Source: M3007 sp964550795
GTDB lineage: Bacteria; Bacteroidota; Bacteroidia; Chitinophagales; Saprospiraceae
Direction: 5' to 3'
DNA: 64,000 bases
Assembly (NCBI GenBank): GCA_964550795.1
Contig: CAZKBH010000019.1
Span: 18,153 to 82,152, forward strand
Position 1 is the stretch's first letter. Each line of letters begins with the position of its first letter. A program made the position numbers and the translations under genes. Shown here one piece after another: positions 61,901 to 64,000 of the stretch. The notes beneath the pieces were generated by a model that did no database searches, was not told where the DNA came from, and was given only the letters and a program-made list of their open reading frames with translations.

Positions 61901-61958
61901 AGACTTGTTGCGGTGGATGCCTTTTCCTCTCACTCAAGCCCTCCACCGCAACAAGTCT
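61901..61958 (+). promoter_or_regulatory. 17-bp stem-loop in the leader of the tyrosine phosphatase gene
   Basis: AGACTTGTTGCGGTGGA and TCCACCGCAACAAGTCT are perfect arms with a 24-base loop, ending 14 bases before the ATG at 61973. It could mask translation initiation or act as an operator; a mobile palindrome is the alternative. Confidence 0.6.
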
Positions 61959-61972
61959 AATCAAATCCGCCC

Positions 61973-62422
61973 ATGAAAATTCTAATGGTTTGTCTCGGCA
62001 ACATCTGCCGCAGCCCCCTCGCCGAGGGCATTATGAAACAAAAGATCCGCGAAGCAGCCTTCGATTGGGAAGTGGACAGCGCAGGCACCGGCCACTGGCA
62101 TGCGGGCCAATTACCCGATCGTCGCTCGATTATCAAGGCGGGGCAGTATGGTATTGATATTACAGACCAACGAGCAAGGCAGTTCCAAGTGGCTGATTTT
62201 GAACGTTTTGACAAGATTTTTGTCATGGACGCCCAAAATCTGCGGGATGTACTGCGCCTGGCCCAAAGCGACGAACACCGCGCCAAAGTCGAAATGATTA
62301 TGGACCAGATATATCCCGGCCAAGCCCATGCGGTACCGGATCCGTACCACGACGATGATGGGTTTGAGGAGGTGTTTCAGATGCTGGATAGGGCTTGCGG
62401 GGTTTATGTATCGAAGCGTTAA
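61973..62422 (+). CDS. Low molecular weight protein-tyrosine phosphatase
   Basis: Removes phosphate from tyrosine residues; cytoplasmic. 149 residues. P-loop C7-L-G-N-I-C-R13 followed by SPLAEG, and the general acid Asp in VPDPYHDDDGFEEV near residue 123. No cognate BY-kinase or exopolysaccharide genes are close, so the target is unknown; ArsC-type reductase is less likely because the third cysteine pattern is missing. Preceded by a strong stem-loop. Confidence 0.94.
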   Translation: MKILMVCLGNICRSPLAEGIMKQKIREAAFDWEVDSAGTGHWHAGQLPDRRSIIKAGQYGIDITDQRARQFQVADFERFDKIFVMDAQNLRDVLRLAQSDEHRAKVEMIMDQIYPGQAHAVPDPYHDDDGFEEVFQMLDRACGVYVSKR

Positions 62423-62515
62423 AATTGAATGGGACAAAAGTGGGGCTTCGAGACTTCTGCGAGTTGGGGTGTCTTTCCATTTTCGGGTTTGACTTTCCAG
62501 TTGACCATTTCATAT
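62416..62515. repeat. 100-bp duplicate of 63193-63292
   Basis: From GCGTTAAAATTGAATGG to TTGACCATTTCATAT, about 88% identical with 63193-63292 (about 12 differences), the tail region of the hybrid kinase gene. It starts within the last codons of the phosphatase gene. Confidence 0.85.
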
Positions 62516-62524
62516 AGGCGAATG

Positions 62525-62597
62525 CCGCATCTGCGCTTCATCGCCCTAGCAGAAATCGCAGAGGAAGTGAAAGGTCTGTACCGGCGGCTTTAGCCGC
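62525..62597 (-). pseudogene. Relic of hybrid kinase HPt coding sequence
   Basis: 73 bases matching 63560-63632 (about 93%). On the minus strand it would read GTDL...RDF..G, but a one-base insertion shifts the frame and a TAG follows. Together with 62416-62515 it is what remains of a second copy of the kinase gene end, with about 267 bases lost between. Confidence 0.75.
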
Positions 62598-62658
62598 TGG
62601 CACACCATGCACTCCTGGCACACCATGCACTCCAGCGACTAAAGTCGCCGGTACAGAC
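62573..62658. repeat. Dispersed palindrome, family E (copy 1)
   Basis: GTCTGTACCGGCGGCTTTAG begins the left arm and CTAAAGTCGCCGGTACAGAC ends the right arm; between lie two tandem TGGCACACCATGCACTCC units. Left core is GCGGC-TTTA-GCCGC, right core is GCGAC-TAAA-GTCGC: each arm keeps its own hairpin. Confidence 0.85.
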
Positions 62659-62666
62659 TCGCCCAG

Positions 62667-63179
62667 CTAGTGGCAAAATAACCGACGAAATTCCACCTGC
62701 CCGCAAACTCCGCATACAGAAGGCCCAAGCCCATTGGAATAGCCATTGGAAGGGTAGGGGTTGTTGGCTGGGATATTCATGGGATGCATAGATTGATGCG
62801 CACACGGGCTGTCACGGAATTCGGATTTCATGGCCATGCGATATCGCGCCGCCTGCTCCCAGCGGCCTGCGCTGCAACTGCCGCAGAAAACACTCAGCCC
62901 TGTTATCAGAATCAGTAACATCATCGAAGATCTGCCGGGGCTTTTTTGCGGCTGGTTCAATTCAGTACAGGCTTTCGCGACAGAACATATCCAAAGCAGG
63001 GCCATCAAAACAACCGCGCCTATTAAGGCCAAAAGTGCGTTTTGCTCCAGTTGGTGAAGGGTATCCATGGTATTTAAGTCAAGCAACTGCTCCGTATGCA
63101 ATGCTGCACTGGTTTGAGCTGAAAGGAGACTTATACCAATAAGAGAGAAGGTGCTGGTGAAAAGAAATTTTGCAGTCAT
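62667..63179 (-). CDS. Hypothetical membrane protein
   Basis: 170 residues. Signal peptide MTAKFLFTSTFSLIGISLLS; two membrane segments at about 47-66 (NALLALIGAVVLMALLWICS) and 85-101 (MMLLILITGLSVFCG); then a soluble tail with many cysteines, including VCGVCGQ near the end. No family recognised. The 3' end abuts a family E palindrome and the relic of the kinase gene. Confidence 0.55.
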   Translation of the reverse strand: MTAKFLFTSTFSLIGISLLSAQTSAALHTEQLLDLNTMDTLHQLEQNALLALIGAVVLMALLWICSVAKACTELNQPQKSPGRSSMMLLILITGLSVFCGSCSAGRWEQAARYRMAMKSEFRDSPCAHQSMHPMNIPANNPYPSNGYSNGLGPSVCGVCGQVEFRRLFCH

Positions 63180-63192
63180 GATATTCCATTGA

Positions 63193-63292
63193 GCGTTAAC
63201 ATTGAATGGAACAAAAGTGGGGCATCAAGACTGCTGCGCGTTGGGGCGTCTTCCTATTTGTGGGTTTGACTTTCCAGTTGACCGTTTCATAT
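63193..63292. repeat. 100-bp duplicate (partner of 62416-62515)
   Basis: Spans the stop of the hybrid kinase gene and the sequence after it. Confidence 0.85.
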
Positions 63293-64000
63293 CGCCCAAT
63301 CTGCCGGCTGCAATAACCCGTCCAAGGCTTTTTTTAGTTGTGCCATAAGAACAGAATATACTTGAAGGTCGGTTTCTGTCTGTGCAATTTGTTCCAATTG
63401 AAGCGCCAAGCCAGCCGCTTCTTTCAATCCGACAAATTCCAATTGTGGCCTAAAACTGTGCGCTACCTGATAGATTGCCGCTCGGTCTTCTTGCGCCAAA
63501 GCATCTTCCAATCGTTTGATTTCCAATGGGTACTGTGCTAAAAACCTTTGAATAAAATACCGCATCTGCGCTTCATCGCCCTCGCAGAAATCGCGGAGGA
63601 ATGCCAGGTCTGTACCGGCGGCTTTAGCCGCAGGAATGCCTGGTGCTCCTGCGGCTAAAGCCGCCGGTACAGACCCGTCCAGTGCTAACACTTCTGCTAC
63701 CACTTGCGCCAATTCGCGCGGTTTAAAAGGTTTTCCCAAATGCCGGTTCATACCGGATTCCAAGGCGTTTTCGATTTCCTCCGGCGTGGCCGAGGCGGTC
63801 AAAGCAATGATTGGGAGGTCGGTGGAAATATGCTGCCGAATGTAGCGAGTGGCTTCTGTTCCCGTCATTTCCGGCATTTGCATATCCATCAAAACCAGAT
63901 CGAAAGCTGCGTTTTCAAGTAGTTTTACTGCTTCTTTGCCATTTATAGCTTCCACAATTTCCGCGTTTTCAAAATGCCGACGGATGGCTTCTGTGGCAAT
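63287..64000 (-). CDS. Hybrid histidine kinase or response regulator, receiver + HPt domains (cut by window edge)
   Basis: The open frame continues past the right edge (IATEAIRRHFENAEIVEAIN upstream of the visible domain), so the N-terminal part is missing. Visible: a receiver domain with phospho-acceptor Asp in LVLMDMQMPEMTG, conserved ALTASATPEE and the KPFKPREL lysine; a linker; and an HPt domain with the phospho-histidine in YQVAHSFRPQLEFVGL. The architecture REC-HPt at the C terminus is that of BarA/ArcB/TorS-type hybrid kinases. The linker GSVPAALAAGAPGIPAAKAA is encoded by a perfect inverted repeat (63607-63675). Confidence 0.92.
   Translation of the reverse strand: MATEAIRRHFENAEIVEAINGKEAVKLLENAAFDLVLMDMQMPEMTGTEATRYIRQHISTDLPIIALTASATPEEIENALESGMNRHLGKPFKPRELAQVVAEVLALDGSVPAALAAGAPGIPAAKAAGTDLAFLRDFCEGDEAQMRYFIQRFLAQYPLEIKRLEDALAQEDRAAIYQVAHSFRPQLEFVGLKEAAGLALQLEQIAQTETDLQVYSVLMAQLKKALDGLLQPADWAI
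63607..63675. repeat. Dispersed palindrome, family E (copy 2), in frame inside a coding region
   Basis: 29-base arms starting GGTCTGTACCGGCGGCTTTA (63607-63635) and ending CTAAAGCCGCCGGTACAGAC (to 63675) are perfectly complementary across an 11-base loop. Total 69 bases = 23 codons. Confidence 0.92.

Noticed and set aside
61638..61964. Minus-strand 108-codon frame
   Set aside because: It overlaps the end of a real gene and an intergenic repeat; no family likeness.
1..64000. tRNA or rRNA genes
   Set aside because: I looked for T-loop and CCA-arm patterns and rRNA landmarks on both strands and found none that fold convincingly.

Overview
The window looks like a chromosomal segment of a Bacteroidota bacterium of the Saprospiria type (Lewinella/Haliscomenobacter-like). 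The reasons are six proteins with type IX secretion (T9SS) C-terminal sorting domains, two of them the gliding-motility-associated form; a TonB-dependent receptor with a carboxypeptidase-D-like N-terminal domain; a sphingo/sulfonolipid-type acyltransferase; families known mainly from this phylum (DUF6029, Omp28, DUF2795, DUF7619-like); promoters of the TAnnTTTG type; and no clear Shine-Dalgarno sequences. Most of the content is ordinary housekeeping and cell-surface genes. I see no prophage, CRISPR array, rRNA or tRNA.

Layout: 1-6.4 kb holds the end of a histidine kinase, a Mn-type superoxide dismutase, a frameshifted TonB receptor, a lipoprotein and a secreted arginine/agmatine deiminase. 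6.4-9 kb (minus strand) holds two tiny paralogous lipoproteins, yidD, a response regulator and hemW. 9-12.1 kb holds an outer-membrane barrel protein and an Omp28 lipoprotein, separated by a MITE-like repeat. 12.3-18.4 kb holds an acyl-CoA dehydrogenase, an Ate-like aminoacyl transferase, a minus-strand pair of PLP enzymes that could make cysteate and 3-ketocapnine (sulfonolipid), a 31-codon transcription unit and a polyprenyl synthase. 19-31 kb holds a BNR-repeat T9SS protein, corA, a giant frameshifted adhesin with 17 tandem Ig/PKD-like repeats, and a DUF2141 protein. 31.7-41 kb holds typA (with an in-frame amber codon), queA, DUF2795, a small porin-like protein, a triple-PDZ T9SS protein and a DUF4139 protein. 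41-49.7 kb holds a second giant gliding-associated protein, rtcB and a lipoprotein cytochrome c. 49.8-56.5 kb holds phosphoenolpyruvate carboxylase, an OsmC protein, the methionine genes metZ-metX and a RhuM-like protein. 56.6-64 kb holds beta-mannosidase, a DUF7619-like T9SS protein, a low-Mr tyrosine phosphatase, a small membrane protein and the end of a hybrid histidine kinase.

The most unusual feature is the intergenic DNA. It is packed with short palindromic repeats of several families. In several families the flanks are constant while the stem sequence differs from copy to copy yet stays self-complementary. One element (a perfect 29-bp inverted repeat, 69 bp in all) sits in frame inside the hybrid kinase between receiver and HPt domains, and another forms much of the signal peptide of beta-mannosidase. 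Three coding lesions (two frameshifts and one nonsense codon) lie in otherwise intact genes; they may be real or assembly errors.
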